A stretch of 64,000 nt of DNA from Pelecanus crispus (GCF_030463565.1 NC_134651.1:13838734-13902733); one strand, 5' to 3'; positions 23,804 through 35,879 are shown, counted from the stretch's first letter. The notes: generated by a model from the sequence alone, not told the origin. Numbers and translations are program-made.

Positions 23804-24330
23804 CTGGAGGAGGAAGTGGGAGACCCCAGTGAGGGGAGCAGCAGGGAGGGCTCGGGGCTGACCCCTGCCTCTGGAGCAGATCCTGCATCGCTCCACCGAG
23901 ACGTGGGTAGGGGGGGACTGCTGGGCAGGAGCGATCCTGCTGTGGGGCTGGTTGGGGCCACCCAAGCTGCCCCCATTTTGGAGCCACAGCTGAGAACCAG
24001 CAGATCTCTCCTTGCCTAAGGAACCATTCTCAAAATGTCCCCTGGGTCCCAGCAGCTCTCATCCTCCCATTCTGCACCAAAAACACCTGACAGAGACAGA
24101 GCCCTGTGGGCCACAGCTGAGATCTCCCCACCCTAAAATATCACAGAGTCACTACAGTTAAACTCTGGCTTGAAGCTTAGCCACGGTGCTTGCTGCCACC
24201 AGAAACTACTTGCTGGATCTCACTTCTGCCATGGCTGGGATGTACCAGCTTTAGGTCTGTGGAGCAAGATTCCCTGCCTTGGGGAGGGTCCCCCAGCACC
24301 CTCGGGAGCAGCCCCCCCTTTTTTTCCTAC
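23804..24330 (-). other. P3H2: P3H2 intron 12
   Basis: 527 bases, no coding content seen. Confidence 0.9.
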
Positions 24331-24448
24331 CTGTAATCACGAAAGGTGTAGGCAGGAGGCTCCTTCCAGCACTCATTGGCCTCAGGGTCCAAGAGGCAGT
24401 TGTCAGCATGGATGGGGTGGCTCAGGTCGTTCCTCCTCTCCTGCTGGC
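24331..24448 (-). CDS. P3H2: P3H2 exon 12 (HxD iron-binding motif)
   Basis: 118 bases encoding residues 406-443 plus both edge codons. It carries SHPIHADNCLLDPEANECW. H418 (codon 24408-24410) and D420 (24402-24404) are the proximal HxD iron ligands. I chose the ctag acceptor at 24449-24452 over a cag five bases further in. It completes the glycine codon from exon 11 and restores SGQQ, as in human P3H2, whereas the other choice breaks the frame. Confidence 0.97.
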
Positions 24449-24977
24449 CTAGGCAGGATCATGTGGAGCAATGGGAAAGGAGAAGGGGTGGATGAGATGG
24501 AAATGCCATGCTCTGTGGGGTCTGTCACGGTGGGGAGCCTGCCCTGACCCCACTCTGGGTGATGTTCACAGATGAGAGGAGGAAAGGAAAGGTTGGGGAG
24601 GGAAGGCAACATCTGAGGACTCAGATCTGCACAGCTCTGCTTGTTCCTTACTGCAGGGAAGTGAGATGGAAAGCTGGGAGGGGGGTGGAAAGGAGAAGGG
24701 ACAATGAGAGGAGGCAAGAGAAGAGGGAGGAGAAAAGAGGAAGAGTTGGAGACATGAAAAACAAGAGACACCCCAGAAATGAGCTTCTTTGGGACAGCCC
24801 ACCCTTTGCTGCTGTGGGGACGGTGACTTTGCCCAGCCCTTGGCCACCAGTTTAAGCATCAGGCAAAACAGAGCTACTCTCAGGCTTGGGTCCCCCACTC
24901 ATAAACCCCCCCCATGGGGGACTGAACCCCTCCTGCCCTCCCAGCCCTGCCCTGCCACCGGCCCCCCCAGCCCTCAC
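24449..24977 (-). other. P3H2: P3H2 intron 11, with a long polypurine tract
   Basis: 529 bases. On the + strand, 24570-24765 is almost entirely purine (agg/gaa-type repeats with G runs), so the transcript is polypyrimidine there. No coding content. Confidence 0.9.
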
Positions 24978-25128
24978 CAGAGAGGGCGGTGCGGCACACC
25001 AGGTGGGTGTAGGAGAAGTAGAGCGTAGAGTTCAGCATGAAGTAGGACTCGACGATCCTGCGAGCCTTCTCGCTGATGTCGTAGAAGAGCCGGGCGCTCT
25101 TCAGTGGGACGCGGCCCTCGTAGCCGTA
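24978..25128 (-). CDS. P3H2: P3H2 exon 11
   Basis: 151 bases encoding residues 355-404 and the first base of glycine 405. Conserved segments are EGRVPLKSARLFYDISEKA and YFMLNSTLYFSYTHLVCRTA. N387-S-T is an N-glycosylation sequon shared with the human protein. This is the helical lead-in to the catalytic barrel. Confidence 0.98.
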
Positions 25129-25221
25129 CTGGGCAAGGAGAAGGGGCGAGAGAGGGTCAGCGTTGTGTGGCAGCTGGGAGGGAGGGCATGGGAGAGGAGG
25201 AGGAGGAGGCAGGAGCTGTAC

Positions 25222-25317
25222 CTTGAGGGCTTTGAGGACAGTAGCTCCTTCAAATCTCTCGTTTGGGGTGTGGGGGGAGGTTTTGCCCCTGTAACCATCT
25301 CCAGCCAACATGATCCC
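25222..25317 (-). CDS. P3H2: P3H2 exon 10
   Basis: 96 bases, phase 0 at both ends, residues 323-354. It contains GDGYRGKTSPHTPNERFEGA, a hallmark of leprecan-family dioxygenase domains. Only 93 bases of intron (25129-25221) separate it from exon 11. Confidence 0.98.
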
Positions 25318-25915
25318 CTGAAAGACACAAACACAGGTGAGTGGTGAACTGGTTCCCCAGGAGAGGGGGAGCTGCAATGGAAGCATCTGGGATCCTCTTC
25401 CCCAAATCCCTCAGGGCTGTATTCACTGGGACAGGTGAGTTGGGTAGGAAGGTGCTGCAGCTCTCCATGAGCACGGTCCATTCTGAGGTGCTGGAAAACA
25501 GCCACCCACCTCCTGACTAGGGATGTTCAGGCACCCTCAGTCCCTTCCCAGGCTCAGCTGACAATAAATGAGAAGGCTGTCAGGCTTGTGGATGAGCATC
25601 CTTTGGGGTTGTGTATAACATGGGGCAAAGAGCTATTTGTGCACGGGCTCTGTCTTGCAGCATGTTTCTAAGAACAGCCCGAGACGGAGCAGCAGCTCCT
25701 GTGCTGCAGTTATGGGTGTCTTATGGGGATAAGCATCTGACTGCTCTCCACAGGCATCCTGGCATCTGTTGCAACTCTCAAGAGAGAGGCCTGAACCCAG
25801 AGCCTCTACAGGGGGTGAACACACATTCAGCTCTCACAAGCCAGATGCTGGGGAGAGCATCAGGCACTCAGCCCACGTGACAGTCATGTCCTCCCCAGGG
25901 GCATTGCCTACTCAC
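25318..25915 (-). other. P3H2: P3H2 intron 9
   Basis: 598 bases, no coding content seen. Confidence 0.9.
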
Positions 25916-26043
25916 GCTGGCCACTCTGTGAAGCTCTCGGCACTGCTCCTCCGAGATGACGTTATCCAGTAGTACTCGCTGGGTGCCATTCAGCTGCTGT
26001 GAGTTGTAGACAAACTTCACGTCACTGTAGAGAAGCGGACCCC
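25916..26043 (-). CDS. P3H2: P3H2 exon 9 (start of dioxygenase domain)
   Basis: 128 bases encoding residues 281-322, opening with two bases that complete glycine 280. The segment VYNSQQLNGTQRVLLDNVIS matches the first strand and helix of the catalytic domain. N298-G-T is a sequon. EEQCRELHRVAS leads directly into exon 10. Confidence 0.97.
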
Positions 26044-28944
26044 CTGATGGAAAGAGAGACACAAAACAACCCTGCTGAACATGCCCTGGCCTCATTGACA
26101 TCTTGTACTGTGGCTAAGGGCCAGCTGAAGTCATCCGGGTGTGCTGCCAGGGAAAGAGCTTCACAGCAGAGAGAGGACATCAGCAACAAAAGAAACAGAA
26201 GCAATGGAAACACCCAGAGATTAAATTAATTTGCTGCAAAAGCATCAGCATTTTCCACCTTCTCATTGTCTGCCTTGCAAACGCAGGGACCACAGCCTGA
26301 AAACGCCAAAACCCAATGGGACACAATGAGAGACATGGACACCAGCTAACCTGGCTCTCCTGCCCAGCAGCCAGCATCAATGGAGGCCATAAGTTTCCAT
26401 TGCATTTGCGCTGTGTGGATCTTGCCAGCTTGGCACGCAAAGCTACTCTCTGCAGTTGTCACCAGTGGGGTTTTTTTGTCTTTTACACACATAGAAAACT
26501 TAATGCAGTGCTGAACTTGCAGCAAGCATCGCCTGTTCTCCACCAAGAAGAGGGGGTGGGAGTGGGTGAGCCAGAGGACCCTGAGGACAATCACCCTCCG
26601 CAGAGGCAAAGGAGCTGCTATGCCTTCCCTGCCATCCCTCACTCCCCCCTCCAAGCTGCCTCCCTCTGCCTGCAAGAAGCCAATGCCTTGGCTGTGATTT
26701 GGAGGTCCCAGGTAGCACCCCTGGGATGGGAATACAACTGTGGCTGGGTTTGCACATTGCTGGGCACATCCTGGTACGGAGTGACTGAGCCTTGTTACGT
26801 GCTGAGCAAACAGACAAGGAGAAGAGAGAGATTAGCTCTTTACAAAAAGGTTGGATCCATCCCCATCAAATTTGTGTGATCAGAAAAACATGGCAAGGCC
26901 ACTAAATCACCATCTTCTGAAGCCTCTTCCCCTCATCTCCTCGAAGAGAGAGAATGAAAGAAATGGCAACAAGAAAACCTAAACCAGATGCTTCTCCAAG
27001 AGGAAGGTGAAATGCCTCTAAATTGTGGGAAAAATTATCTGTTGACACAGAGCCACAATAAAACAGAAGAAACAGAGCTGCAGAGCTCTTCTCACCATGT
27101 GGCACAAGGAAACTTCTCTGTTACACTGCTTTTACAATTACTACTTTTCCTGTCCTTTGAGGCACATTGTGTGTTTTTGTAAGGTCTCCTTGGCCTACGG
27201 AGGACACGTAACCCTGAGGGCAGAGCCCTGCCACTAGCCCACAACTTTATTTCTGAAGAGTTAGGTTTCGTGGAAACAAAAAAGATGGGACGTTCCTCAT
27301 GTTCACTTTTCTGTTCTTGTTGCTCGATAATAGCATTTATTATAAATGCAGCTGCATCAGAAACAGGACTCTGATCCAAACTGCTGGCACACTCCAACTC
27401 AGGGCTGAGTTTTCCAGCTCAGATGTTGCTCTCCCCCAGCTGTAGGCACATGAGGGATCAACGTGGAAGGCATCACTCACCGCTTCCCCAGTTTCTTCTG
27501 TTCATCCCAGGGAACTAGCGGGGGCTGCCCTGTGCCGTGAACACTGAACACTTGTCCCACACCAGCAGTGTGCTCCCGCTGTCTTCCTCGTCCCCACTGC
27601 CTCTAAGTACCAGCAGAGAGACAGACTTGTTTCCCATGTGTATGCTCTGTGAAATACACCCCAGAGAAACCAGGGAATTCTTTGGACTTTTGGGAGTGAA
27701 GGAATTGGTGGAAAGGAGGAAGGGGGGAAGGAGAAAAGTACAGAAGAGTACAAAATTGTTGTACTCTTTTTTTTCTTTTTTCTCTTTTGGCCTTTTCTTT
27801 TTCCAAGTGAAAAGGGGGGGGGGGGGGAAGACAAGAGAGAAAGGAAGCATCTGGATGGACAAAAAAATCCCATTTTCTTTTTGAACAGTTTCAGTTTTCT
27901 TTGTAAACATGAAAACATTCTGCGACTAGACCAGAAAAAAAGCATAGAGAGAAGAAAAAACAGAGAAAGATGCACTCTGAAATTATTTGGTTATATAAGG
28001 CAAACAGGCCAACAAATATAAATCAACCAGCTCTTGGCTTAAGCAAGCTCTTCAGGATCTTCCTGTGGTATTCACCTATTTTATGTATGGCTAGAGAAGG
28101 GATAACAATATTCTGAAACAGACACTGAGCAGCTGGAGAGAACTTGGGCCGTGGAAAGCTGTGAAATTCCCAAAAAGCATGACCAACCATTGCATTACAG
28201 GGAGGTTTAATTGCCTGCTGCTGTGGAGCTGGCCTGCTAGAGACACAAGACACCTCCTGGCTTGAGATCCCCTTGTTTTGCAGCAAGGAGCACACTTTGG
28301 TATTCATCCACAATATAGTTTTTCAAAATTGTTATGGGGGAAATCTTGTCGTTAGTAGAAGATGTTATGATATTTTCTGTGGTTGCCAAAAATGTGCTGA
28401 AAACAGTTGAAATGCCTGTTGACAGGCCTTAAAACCAAGTGATTTGATGTAAGCCAAGACATGAAATCACAAGCCAGTCTGCAAACAAGAAAGGTTGCTA
28501 ATATGGTGTGATCCAGTGCACTTAGCAAAGCATCAGGACTGGAGCTCCTAAAACCTCTTATCTCCAGCATCCATCTTTCTGCAGCCTGGACAACAGAGAA
28601 CATTTTAATCTTAAAAGCACCTAAGGGAAAGACTACTGCTTGTTGGTGCCACCTTCCGCACGGTGAGGAGGACCCAGCCTCCCAGCTCTGCATCTCAGGT
28701 CTCTGCACTGAGCAGCTCAGCAGGTGGGAAAAGCAGGTGCAAGAGCAGAGCAGTGCTGGTGGAATCCACGGACCTAGAAATGCTGTGGCAGCATCAAAGA
28801 CTTCTTTGTCTCTTAAACAAAACTTCAAACCCGCCCCCAGGTAGGATTGGCCCTCATTGCTCAGTTGCCAGCCTTTACAGTTTGCAGTCTCTAGCAATAG
28901 GGAAAAACCTTCTGATTTTGTTGAAACATCTTCATCAGACTTAC
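26044..28944 (-). other. P3H2: P3H2 intron 8, with a pseudo-exon and a G14 run
   Basis: 2901 bases. It contains a 34-base exon-like segment at 27481-27514 (listed separately) and a G14 run at 27814-27827 next to T-rich sequence. Nothing else is recognised. Confidence 0.85.
27481..27514 (-). other. P3H2: Candidate poison exon (34 bases) in P3H2 intron 8
   Basis: A ctag acceptor and a strong donor (GCG/gtgagtg) flank 34 bases that read on from exon 8 as VPWDEQKKLGK. Because 34 is not a multiple of three, inclusion shifts exon 9 into a frame that meets TGA after a few codons. Constitutive use is excluded, because exon 8 joins exon 9 directly in the family-conserved frame. It may be a regulated poison exon or chance. 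Confidence 0.25.
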
Positions 28945-29039
28945 CCTCCTTCCACTCTCGATCTGGTTTTGGCATGGGTTTCTTTGCCAGGGACAGCCGG
29001 GGCCCATCGTCTGGTTCACTGCTAATACTTGATGGGACA
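28945..29039 (-). CDS. P3H2: P3H2 exon 8 (linker)
   Basis: 95 bases encoding residues 249-279 with split codons at both ends (S248, G280). Sequence VPSSISSEPDDG then LAKKPMPKPDREWKEG. This is the variable hydrophilic linker between the TPR-like region and the dioxygenase domain. Homology to the human exon is visible mainly at its start (VPSG) and end (REG), and the phases fit exactly. Confidence 0.93.
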
Positions 29040-29540
29040 CTGAGGAGCAAGATAGAAGAGGAACATCATGACTTTGGCCACAGGTCTCCAGTTCTGGGAA
29101 TTGTGCTGGTTTGCACCCTTCGGAAACCAATACGTGAAAAAAAAAAGGGGCAAATTGGTATTTTGTACAAATGCCACAACTGTGCAAGTAGAAGCCCTCA
29201 CCCTGTCCTGTGGAAACCCATATTTTTCTGGTAATGGGAACAATGTTTTCCACCAGCAAAGCACCAACACCAACAAACCTAAATAGCACCACCCGCCTCA
29301 TCGACAAAGTTCCCTCTAGAACTTGAAAAATTGCTGGTTTTGAGGCACTCAGCTAAAACAAGGTGCTAGTGGGAATGTTTGTAATGGTAAGGGGCAAAGG
29401 ACCCGAATTCTGCCATGACGGTGTGCCGGGGTGGATGGGCAGCACCCCCCAAGTGACAGGCTGGTACATGGGCACATCCCCTTCACCCTGCCGTGGGAAC
29501 CGGCAAAGCTGCGGGTGCAGGCAGGGCAGCAGTGGCTCAC
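29040..29540 (-). other. P3H2: P3H2 intron 7
   Basis: 501 bases, no coding content seen. Confidence 0.9.
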
Positions 29541-29581
29541 CTGTGCTCATCCTGGCGGGCCCCGTACCTGTTCCAGTAGTT
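29541..29581 (-). CDS. P3H2: P3H2 exon 7 (41-base small exon)
   Basis: Encodes NYWNRYGARQDEH and two bases of serine 248, matching the human segment NYWIRYGGRQDEN. Very short, but supported by homology, a tttcctgcag acceptor, a cag/gtgag donor, and phase agreement with exons 6 and 8. Confidence 0.95.
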
Positions 29582-30073
29582 CTGCAGGAAAAGAGAGAGG
29601 TTGTGCTTCTTAATTTAATGCTCCAACCAAAGCCAAGGAGTGAGGCTCTGCCTCACATATGGGGACATCGGCCACCCTCTCTGGTGTGGATCCATCCCAC
29701 ACAACTGTGGGCAATTGCCTGGGGTGACCAAATGGAAAATTTACCCCAAACCCAAACTGGCATCTTACGATGAGTACAGGAGGCGGCCAGTTTGCCCAGC
29801 CCTCTCTGTCCCACCCCATCACCATGGCAGTGGCTGAGACACAGCCACACACCATGGCAGGAGAGCTGGACTAGGCTGTGTCTGCTTCTTCACCCCAGAA
29901 CAGCTGCCTCCCTTGCTTTGCCATCACCCTTTTCCCATAGGGAACAAACCGGGCCAAGACCAAGCTCCTGAGTCACCTACATGGGACTTGCTTTACAGGA
30001 GAGAGGGCAGGGGAAGTTGGTCCTATAGCTGTGAACACCTAAAGGTCCTTGCCATAGCAGACCCAGGCATTAC
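29582..30073 (-). other. P3H2: P3H2 intron 6
   Basis: 492 bases, no coding content seen. Confidence 0.9.
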
Positions 30074-30163
30074 CGGCTCCGTGTAGGTGTATCCAAGGCC
30101 GGCTGCAGCCACCTGCAAGAGGTGAGATTCCAGCTTATGGCGCTGCAGCAACATTTTTGCTTC
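30074..30163 (-). CDS. P3H2: P3H2 exon 6
   Basis: 90 bases, phase 0 at both ends, residues 205-234. It contains QRHKLESHLLQVAAAGLGYT and ends YTEP, continuing the helical region after the TPR-like repeats. The acceptor is ttcttttcag. Confidence 0.96.
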
Positions 30164-31616
30164 CTGAAAAGAAGAGGAGAAGGGGAATAGTTGCATGTGT
30201 AGTTTTCACAAGAGACAGTCAATGCACATCTGCTTCAACAGGGGTTTGCTTTTCACACAACACTGTAGACTCCTATGGGGCGAGGGATGCTTGGGTCATG
30301 CCTTGGAGCAACCCTGGACACAGGGCTGAGCCATTCACTACATTACAGAAGGGGAGGTGTTGAGCAACTCATTTGGGAAGCTTGAATCCCCAAAATACAT
30401 GTGCATGCTGGCACAGAGTGCCAAGCACCTTGGAAAGCCTCTAAATATCTGGGCAAGAGGCTGACTGGAGAAACCCTGGCTGCAGAGCGGGGGAGGCAGG
30501 CTCAGGCTGGCAGAGCAGGGACCCTGGCTGAGCTGTGCCTCCACTCCCCATCTGCAACTCAGAGCCCATAGCCTGGCGGGGGGTGGGCTGCAGCATCACA
30601 GCCTGGGACGCACTCAGGGTGCTGGGATGGGGACCACAAAGCCCAGCCAGCTGGAAATAGTCCATCAAACAGGGGTTTTTTTTGAATGAAAAATATGTGA
30701 ACAAAACACTGGGTTTTCTCCTGGAAAATTACTTTGCAAAGCAAAAAAATTTTTTACAGAAAACTTCAGAACACTAAAATGTTTTTGTCAACTTCAGTTT
30801 TTTCCTAGATTCATTTTGTGAGGAGAAACAACGATTGTTCTTGGCGCTTTTTATCATTTCCCTTTTCTTTTTTAGCATGTCACCAAATTCACCTTGATTT
30901 TCCTGGAAATCAAAGAATTCCCAAGGGAATGGAAAATTCAGTTCCTGGCCCCCCTGCTTATGGCACAAGGGGAATGAGCCTCAGCAGGGCTGTGATGGGA
31001 AGGGAGGAACTTCTCTTCTGCACTGTGAGAAAGGGAGCCCCAGGGCCGCAGATAAAGGGCTGCCTGGACTGGAGAGGAAGCCTGTCCCGCTGGGTGACTG
31101 AACACAGACTGTTTGGTTGCTTGACCCCAGCCTAACCCTGTGATAGCAAAGCTACTCCCCGCAGAACAGGCTGAGTGCTGAACTCCAAGCTCAGTGGCTT
31201 GAGGGTAACACTGACATCCCAGCCTCCCTTTGGGAAACGATTTCTCAGCCCTCTCTTAATGGAGGTTGCCCTCTGCTCAGTGCTTCATTGCATTCCTCCT
31301 CCGCATCTCCTCCAGAGCACTGAACGAGGGGAGGGTTTACATTGTTGAGGCACCCAGTCATCGCCCTCCCTGCCCTTGCTTGGGCTTTGCTAAGCTGAAG
31401 CCCCCATTTAAAGAAGCTCCTGCCCTCCAGCTTCTCCCCCACACCAGTGACTCTGCACTTATACCCTGACAATCAGCATCACCAGCTAGTCAAGCATCTC
31501 CACATCTGTTTTCAAAGTGCTCCCACAGTGGGAAAGCTGCCAAGCTGCTTTTATTTCCAGCTGATGCTTTTGTCAAAGCCTTCCACCAAGGGCTCTTAGG
31601 TGACGCTCACTCTCAC
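30164..31616 (-). other. P3H2: P3H2 intron 5
   Basis: 1453 bases, no coding content or repeat recognised. A T/A-rich stretch lies at 30676-30800. Confidence 0.9.
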
Positions 31617-31759
31617 CTTTCTGGGTTTGACGGTGTCTGGATCAACTGTACCTTCCAAGAGGCCCTCGTAATAACCTGCGTTCTCCAAGACATCTTCATC
31701 GTCCGGGTGGAAGAGGAGGTAGGACTTGGCACACTCCAGGGCTTTTGTGTAGTCACCAA
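31617..31759 (-). CDS. P3H2: P3H2 exon 5 (TPR-like helices)
   Basis: 143 bases encoding residues 158-204, opening with two bases that finish valine 157. The segment GDYTKALECAKSYLLFHPDD is a TPR-type helix pair, followed by EDVLENAGYYEGLLEG. Close to the human exon throughout. Confidence 0.97.
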
Positions 31760-32934
31760 CTGGGAAGCAACACAACAGTTGTCAGAGGGGGCAGAGCGGG
31801 GCATGGCCCTGCCGGCTGGCAGTGCTGGGGGCTCACACGGAGCATGGCAGGGCAGAGCCGAGGAGGGGAGCCTGCAGAGAGGGAGGGCACAGCCTGAGCT
31901 CTCCATCAGCTGAAGGACAAGCCCAACGCTTCACGAGGCTCATTTGATGCAACTTTGTCTTAACTGCTCCGTTTCACTGTCAGGGAAACTGAGGCACAGA
32001 GACATGGCTCCTCTGTGGTCATGCACAGGTTGGGGATGGGATCCAAATGGATGAGCAGGGTGTGGATGCTGTCTGGCAGCAAAGTGCCTCTCTCATGTGC
32101 AGCATCTCTCAACGCTCCAGAGGTTTTTACCCACCACATTAAACTTCTAATTGGGAAGAGGGATAAAAAAGCCTGTACACCACACATGAAATGCTGCTGA
32201 CTCCTCCAGCTTTCTTCCCATTGCACTGATGAATGAAGAAGCTTTAGGATTGAGTAGCAATTTTGATCCTCCCACATTCTGCCCTTTTCAGGAAAGAGCT
32301 CTTAGCACAAGCCTGACATAGCAGAATTCTGCCTTGATTTTCTTTTATGTAACAGAACATAATAAAATGCCATACAGGACCACACAACTGGCAATATTTT
32401 ATAGCACTGCCAATTCCTGCTATTTTGCAATGTTGCCATCTCCTGCAACTTTACTGTGAATCTTAAAATATTTGGTAATTAGCAAAAATTGGCATCTTGG
32501 GATAAGCTTGGGCTAACTTCTATATCTGTTATATATCAACTTAGAAAATGTATCAATTGGTTCAGAAGAATGTGAAATATATAAATCCCCAGAACTCTAT
32601 TATCAAAGGCAAATGAAAGGACCCTAAAAAAGCATGATTTATTTAAAGAATAATAATGTTTAAGGTAAAGGTTGGGCTTTTAAAACCTGACTGATGATTG
32701 AAAACACTTTTACAAAAATACTTAACTGTACATTTCAGTCAACCCGAAAGGTTTTCCTTTCAAAGAGACAATTTCCAATGTCCTTTGCTTCCTGACTCTT
32801 TCAGACCATGCCACTGTATCACTGTAGCACAGACATCATGGGGAAATATCCTGATTTCCACACAAAGCAATTCAAACATACAAAATGCAACAAAACTCAG
32901 CAAGTGCTAGGAGGAACAGAAAGACAGCCCTTAC
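31760..32934 (-). other. P3H2: P3H2 intron 4, with a MIR/L3-like fragment
   Basis: 1175 bases, AT-rich on the high-coordinate side. It holds the retroposon fragment near 31962-32065 listed separately. Confidence 0.9.
31962..32065 (-). repeat. Ancient MIR/CR1-L3-like retroposon fragment
   Basis: The + strand contains gggaaactgaggcacagag, the reverse complement of the conserved tail block of MIR and CR1-L3 elements, with a decayed match on both sides. The element therefore lies in the - direction. Recognised from consensus memory only; the subfamily is uncertain. Confidence 0.6.
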
Positions 32935-33066
32935 CTCTGTAATAGGCAAACTGCAAGTAGTCATAATGGAGCGGAAGGAAATTTTCGATGGGTGAGATAC
33001 GGCCTGAACGTGTGGCAAGTTCTCGGACACAGTCGTGTTTGCAGGCCAGGACTTGCATGTAGTGAT
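32935..33066 (-). CDS. P3H2: P3H2 exon 4 (TPR-like region, CxxxC)
   Basis: 132 bases encoding residues 114-156 with split codons at both ends (D113, V157). It holds C121-KHD-C125, one of the CxxxC pairs typical of leprecan-family TPR-like repeats, and the conserved run PIENFLPLHYDYLQFAYYR. Identity to human is very high. Confidence 0.98.
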
Positions 33067-35879
33067 CTGCCAGGAAAAGAAGGAGAAGACTGTCTGAACT
33101 GAGAAGGATAGTGATGATGCTGAGACCAGGACAGACAAAGACTAAATCTCCCCAACTGAAGGACATGCAGCCCGTGCTGCTTTGGTCCTGCAGGTGACTG
33201 TGCACCTAGAGAAAAAGCTCAGGCTCCTTCCCAAAGCCAATGGAGAATTGCAGTCACATTTTTGTCCCCCTTGAGAAATGCCTTTCTCCTTCTGTCAACT
33301 GTAGAGGGAGCTTGAGCATCTCTTTTGTGTGCAGGGAGCTGCTGCTTCTGCCCAGGAAAGCTGGATGGGTGCAGGGACGTGCAGGTGGCAGGTAGCTCTT
33401 CAACCCCAAGAGCCAAACCAAAGGCGATGACACCCACAAAGCAAGTACAGATGTGAAGACAGGGTGGCCACATGTGCTGCCACACAAAAGCCATCTCCAC
33501 ACTCCCTTCCTTCAGCTCATCTTTAATCCTCTCCTTTCTGCAGCAAGAAAGCTCCCAAGGGCACAGGGAGGTTTAGATAAGAGGTATCGGTACAGCTTCT
33601 CAAGCATGGCTGAGCAAGGCTCCTGTGTCATGAGTCTGAAAGGTCTAAGGTGCAAATAGTGCCAGCAAAATCCCTGTGTTTGCTGCTTCTCAAAGATGAG
33701 ATATCTCCCAGGGAAACATAAGCACGTGGTAAACATCGGCCATTAGCAGATAGGTTTCTTAGTTAGGGGGAGTCCACAATATAGGCGTTGTATCAGCTGT
33801 ACAATTTCAAAGCCAACACTGACATATGATTCCAGTTTGGAGCCTTTGCGGCAATGTACTTACAAATCTACTTTGCTTGCTCTGTCTCTGTACACCATTA
33901 AAAACCTTAAGAAACAAACACAGGCTTGAAAAAAAAAATGTGCTCAGCTACCAAAGCATTTCTCAGAGCTGCCAAAAAAACAGCCTGAGGAATTTGAGAT
34001 GAAATCAAGTGGAAACTCAAAACAGTCCCCATTTGCTCTGGGCAGGTAGTCTGAGCAGTTATCTGATTTACCATACACATCCAGGGTATTGCATTAAGGA
34101 AAGCAAGAAGGAAAAGGACATAAATAATTTTGTTGCAATTTAAACCTATTTAAGCATCCTAGACCTGGAATAATCCATCACTGAGAAGCACTGCTTTTTC
34201 TTCGTACTGTCAAAATGCCCTAGAAATAGGCTATATAGGCTGGAATCAATTCACTGAAATGCATCTGTCCCTGGGGTGGAGAGGTGAGAGCATTTCAACC
34301 CCATGCAGCAGCACAGCAAACCAGCCTGGGACTGAAAAGAGAAGAGAGTTATGAAAAAACTTAAACTCTCTTTTCTTGGTGTATTAGCGTTCCCACTCCC
34401 TGCTGAAACATCTGGGGCTGAGCACCCGTGGTCCAGGGGTAAACATTGAATTATGCTGCCCCATAATGAACCACTCCATTCCCTATAGGAAAGCAATTGC
34501 ACTATATAGCTTATTTCCCTCTGTGTGCCCTCACTTCCCTGTTTCTTTGGGTGCCTGAACAGCCCTGGGTTTTGGAGTTGTTATTCCCAGGCATATCTGG
34601 CCAAGCCAAGTCACTGCACTTGCAGAGACCGTTTGGCTTGTCCTCACTCCCAGGTGACATGCTGGGCTCAGCACCACCACACCACAACCACGTCTGCACT
34701 CTGTATGGTCCAGCACAGAAGCACCTTCTCTGCTCGCTGGGGCTGCACTCGACTTGCACAGCACAGAAACAATTTAACAGAGACTAAAACCTGTTCGATG
34801 AGCAGCAGCTTTCAGTAAGAAGGAAGGTGGGTTTCCTTTGCCACTGAAGGCTGCTCTCTTGGAGGGCTTGATATGGCCCTTGGTGTTCCGGTCATGGCTT
34901 TAAAAGCAGGCATGATCAGCTGACAGTTATACTGGTACCAAGTCAGCCCTTGCAACACTCCTCATATTTTTTGCATGGGTAAATAGGCCCGACAAAGGAA
35001 GCTTCCCATCCGGTATGTTGGTGGTTTCTCATCTTAGTCATGTCAATTAGATTTCCTGTCTCGACACAAACAAAATTATGCAAAAACAAAAAACAATCTG
35101 CATCTGAGTGAAGTATTTTCCACACAAGAAGAAAAACTCCAGAGTTTGATGCAACTCCAAGACCGTGAGCAGATGAATAAGATTTCTGTCACCAAACTAA
35201 CCTTAATATATTGGTCTTCTTTCCCTTACAACTAATTAAATGTAATCTTGTTTCTACTGAGAGCGAACCATTTTAATACCCTCTGGCTCAGAGCCACACA
35301 TGCAAATCTGAATATTACATAGCAATGTTAAATTCTCTCCAGAGATTTCAGCGAAGATCATAATTAGGTGGGCCTTCACTAATGACAAATCCATCCCTTT
35401 GGACAGGGAGAAAATCTATGTTCTGAGCCTTTTTGGCAACTTTCCTGGCCATCTGGAGTGTGGCCAAGAGGACTCTGCTGCTCTCTTCATATGCACTAAA
35501 AAAACAGAGAAAATATAAACAGGGCCCAGCAACGTCTAGATTCCAGTGACGTATGTGAGACTGTGTACAGGGGGAAACCGAGGCAGTTTATGTTAAAGCA
35601 CCTATACTTCCAGCTCTTAGAGAAAGCTGCAAATGCTCCACATATCTGGAAATGCAATTCTTCCAGCCCAGCTTCTATTCAGGACCAAAATGAGATGTTC
35701 TAGTCCTGTCCTCTGCATTTGCATCTTCTGGCCTTACAAGTGCCTCCTGCAGCATTACCCACCAGCAGCAGTGATGGAAGAGAAGACACTTCACCAAATC
35801 CAGCTGAAGGCCCAAACTCAATAATTAAAAATGTTGCAGGGCCAAGGGTGAGAACCCTGAAGATGCAAAAAGATCTCAC
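33067..35879 (-). other. P3H2: P3H2 intron 3
   Basis: 2813 bases with no coding content recognised. At 35548-35575, tacagggggaaaccgaggca weakly resembles a MIR tail, but not enough to call. Confidence 0.88.

Noticed and set aside
24440..24446. Alternative cag acceptor for P3H2 exon 12
   Set aside because: It would leave the exon 11 glycine codon incomplete and break the frame. The ctag acceptor five bases upstream on the transcript restores the conserved SGQQ residues.
27481..27514. Initially read as a constitutive P3H2 exon before exon 9
   Set aside because: Its phase is incompatible with exon 9, and the true exon 8 at 28945-29039 joins exon 9 exactly. It is kept only as a possible poison exon.
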